Source of the DNA: Streptomyces violaceoruber
GTDB taxonomy: Bacteria > Actinomycetota > Actinomycetes > Streptomycetales > Streptomycetaceae
Length of the DNA stretch: 64,000 bases
NCBI GenBank assembly: GCA_000720805.1
Contig: JODI01000022.1
Span: 1-64,000, forward strand
Reading direction: 5' to 3'
Each line of letters begins with the position of its first letter. Position 1 is the stretch's first letter. The notes beneath the pieces were generated by a model. It was not told where the DNA came from. It made no database searches and was given only the letters and a program-made list of their open reading frames with translations. Both the position numbers and the translations under genes were made by a program. Positions 60,501-64,000 of this stretch are shown piece after piece.

Positions 60501-61033
60501 GTCTGGTCCTCCCGACCGGCAAGGCGAGGCTGTACGACGGCCGCTCCGGCGAGCCGTTCCCGGAGCCGATCTCGGTCGGCTACATGTACATCCTCAAGCT
60601 CCACCACCTGGTCGACGACAAGCTGCACGCCCGTTCGACCGGTCCGTACTCGATGATCACCCAGCAGCCGCTGGGTGGTAAGGCCCAGTTCGGTGGCCAG
60701 CGCTTCGGTGAGATGGAGGTGTGGGCGCTGGAGGCATACGGCGCCGCATACGCCCTCCAGGAGCTGCTGACCATCAAGTCCGACGACGTCACCGGCCGCG
60801 TGAAGGTCTACGAGGCCATCGTCAAGGGCGAGAACATCCCCGAGCCCGGCATCCCCGAGTCCTTCAAGGTGCTCATCAAGGAGATGCAGTCCCTGTGCCT
60901 CAACGTGGAGGTGCTGTCCTCGGACGGCATGTCCATCGAGATGCGCGACACCGACGAGGACGTCTTCCGCGCTGCGGAGGAGCTTGGCATCGACCTGTCC
61001 CGGCGTGAGCCGAGCAGCGTCGAAGAGGTCTGA
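57548..61033 (+). CDS. rpoB: RNA polymerase beta subunit (RpoB)
   Basis: 1161 residues from TTG 57548, which follows GGAAGGA and gives the usual Streptomyces length and N-end ([16 protein letters not shown]); a GTG at 57518 is in frame but less likely. All RpoB blocks are present, including the rifampicin region ([40 protein letters not shown]) and [49 protein letters not shown]. His437 (codon 58856) corresponds to E. coli His526; residue 442 (codon 58871) is Asn, where E. coli has Ser531. Confidence 0.97.
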   Translation: MAASRTASTANTNNGASTAPLRISFAKIKEPLEVPNLLALQTESFDWLLGNDAWKARVEAALDSGQDVPTKSGLEEIFEEISPIEDFSGSMSLTFRDHRFEPPKNSIDECKERDFTYAAPLFVTAEFTNNETGEIKSQTVFMGDFPLMTGKGTFVINGTERVVVSQLVRSPGVYFDSSIDKTSDKDIFSAKIIPSRGAWLEMEIDKRDMVGVRIDRKRKQSVTVLLKALGWTTEQILEEFGEYESMRATLEKDHTQGQDDALLDIYRKLRPGEPPTREAAQTLLENLYFNPKRYDLAKVGRYKVNKKLGADEPLDAGVLTTDDIIATIKYLVKLHAGETETVGESGRSIMVETDDIDHFGNRRIRSVGELIQNQVRTGLARMERVVRERMTTQDVEAITPQTLINIRPVVASIKEFFGTSQLSQFMDQNNPLSGLTHKRRLNALGPGGLSRERAGFEVRDVHPSHYGRMCPIETPEGPNIGLIGSLASYGRVNAFGFIETPYRRVTEGVVTDEVDYLTADEEDRFVIAQANAPLTDEFRFEESRVLVRRRGGEVDYVPGDDVDYMDVSPRQMVSVATAMIPFLEHDDANRALMGANMMRQAVPLIKSESPLVGTGMEYRSAADAGDVVKAEKDGVVQEVSADYITTANDDGTYITYRLAKFSRSNQGTSVNQKVIVNEGDRIIEGQVLADGPATENGEMALGKNLLVAFMPWEGHNYEDAIILSQRLVQDDVLSSIHIEEHEVDARDTKLGPEEITRDIPNVSEEVLADLDERGIIRIGAEVVAGDILVGKVTPKGETELTPEERLLRAIFGEKAREVRDTSLKVPHGEIGKVIGVRVFDREEGDELPPGVNQLVRVYVAQKRKITDGDKLAGRHGNKGVISKILPIEDMPFLEDGTPVDIILNPLGVPSRMNPGQVLEIHLGWLASRGWDVSGLADEWAQRLQVIGADQVEPGTNVATPVFDGAREDELAGLLQHTIPNRDGDRLVLPTGKARLYDGRSGEPFPEPISVGYMYILKLHHLVDDKLHARSTGPYSMITQQPLGGKAQFGGQRFGEMEVWALEAYGAAYALQELLTIKSDDVTGRVKVYEAIVKGENIPEPGIPESFKVLIKEMQSLCLNVEVLSSDGMSIEMRDTDEDVFRAAEELGIDLSRREPSSVEEV

Positions 61034-61127
61034 CGGGAGTTCGGAGGCCTTCGTCATGAAGGCCTCCGGCCCCAGGACCCCCGTATCAGACCCCATGACT
61101 TACAACCCTGAGAGGGATTGACGCATA

Positions 61128-64000
<2,873 letters not shown>

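Noticed and set aside
57809..61096. A ~1,100-codon open frame antisense to rpoB, and a similar one antisense to rpoC
   Set aside because: A by-product of high third-position GC; the sense frames are certain RpoB and RpoC.

Overview
This window is high-GC actinobacterial chromosome from a Streptomyces-type organism. The evidence is strong codon bias, many GTG/TTG starts, overlapping ATGA/GTGA operon junctions, a nuoA-N cluster lacking nuoDEFG, and a murB / adenosine deaminase / aspartate aminotransferase / tRNA-Trp / secE-nusG-rplKA / lipoproteins / rplJL / rpoBC order like that of Streptomyces coelicolor. The first 56 bases are not genomic: they are Illumina Nextera adapter with an i5 index, so the left end is a contig end. 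The right end cuts rpoC.

Layout. (1) 0.3-3.1 kb: two paralogous sensor histidine kinases on the minus strand; a REP-like palindrome forms the 3' end of the second. (2) 3.3-13.8 kb: ten-gene nuo cluster A-B-C-H-I-J-K-L-M-N with no nuoD, E, F or G, and a NuoC carrying a long disordered tail with three Arg/Ser repeats. (3) 14.0-17.7 kb: HtpX protease, YccF membrane protein, APC permease, GlsB-type membrane protein and YajQ. (4) 17.97 kb: tRNA-Tyr(GTA), in which a 22-kb actinomycete integrative and conjugative element (AICE) sits between 54-bp perfect repeats at 18000-18053 and 39942-39995. (5) 40-50.6 kb: ordinary chromosome with small enzymes, tRNA-Thr, tRNA-Met, rpmG, two MaoC/HadAB-like hydratases, a decayed MFS gene, murB, a TetR/reductase divergon, adenosine deaminase and aminotransferase. 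(6) 50.8-64 kb: tRNA-Trp, secE, nusG, rplK, rplA, two lipoproteins, the L10 leader with rplJ and rplL, rpoB and partial rpoC.

The AICE has a clear modular plan. Next to attL lie the integrase and a small excisionase, then a block of 12 nonamers (GTGACGCAG and its complement) that may be the origin. A replication operon follows: a TGT-like protein, a primase-polymerase and a P-loop ATPase. The transfer module contains small membrane and zinc proteins and an FtsK-type TraB, with a GGGGAG-rich candidate transfer site directly after traB. A GntR/UTRA repressor (KorSA-type) sits among three matching operator sites. The rest is cargo rich in probable anti-phage or DNA-modification genes: a PUA-like/HNH nuclease, a methyltransferase, an EVE + ScoMcrA-type SRA + PD-(D/E)XK nuclease beside a broken sulfur-binding-domain gene, a lower-GC ATPase/HNH pair resembling Septu (PtuAB), and a zinc-ribbon/GIY-YIG protein. 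A DUF4326-like gene ends inside attR.

The most novel-looking items are the TGT-like gene coupled to the replication genes and facing a PUA-HNH nuclease, the reshuffled ScoMcrA-like locus, a string of perfect hairpins with a tRNA-like minihelix upstream of the transfer operon, and the iteron block.
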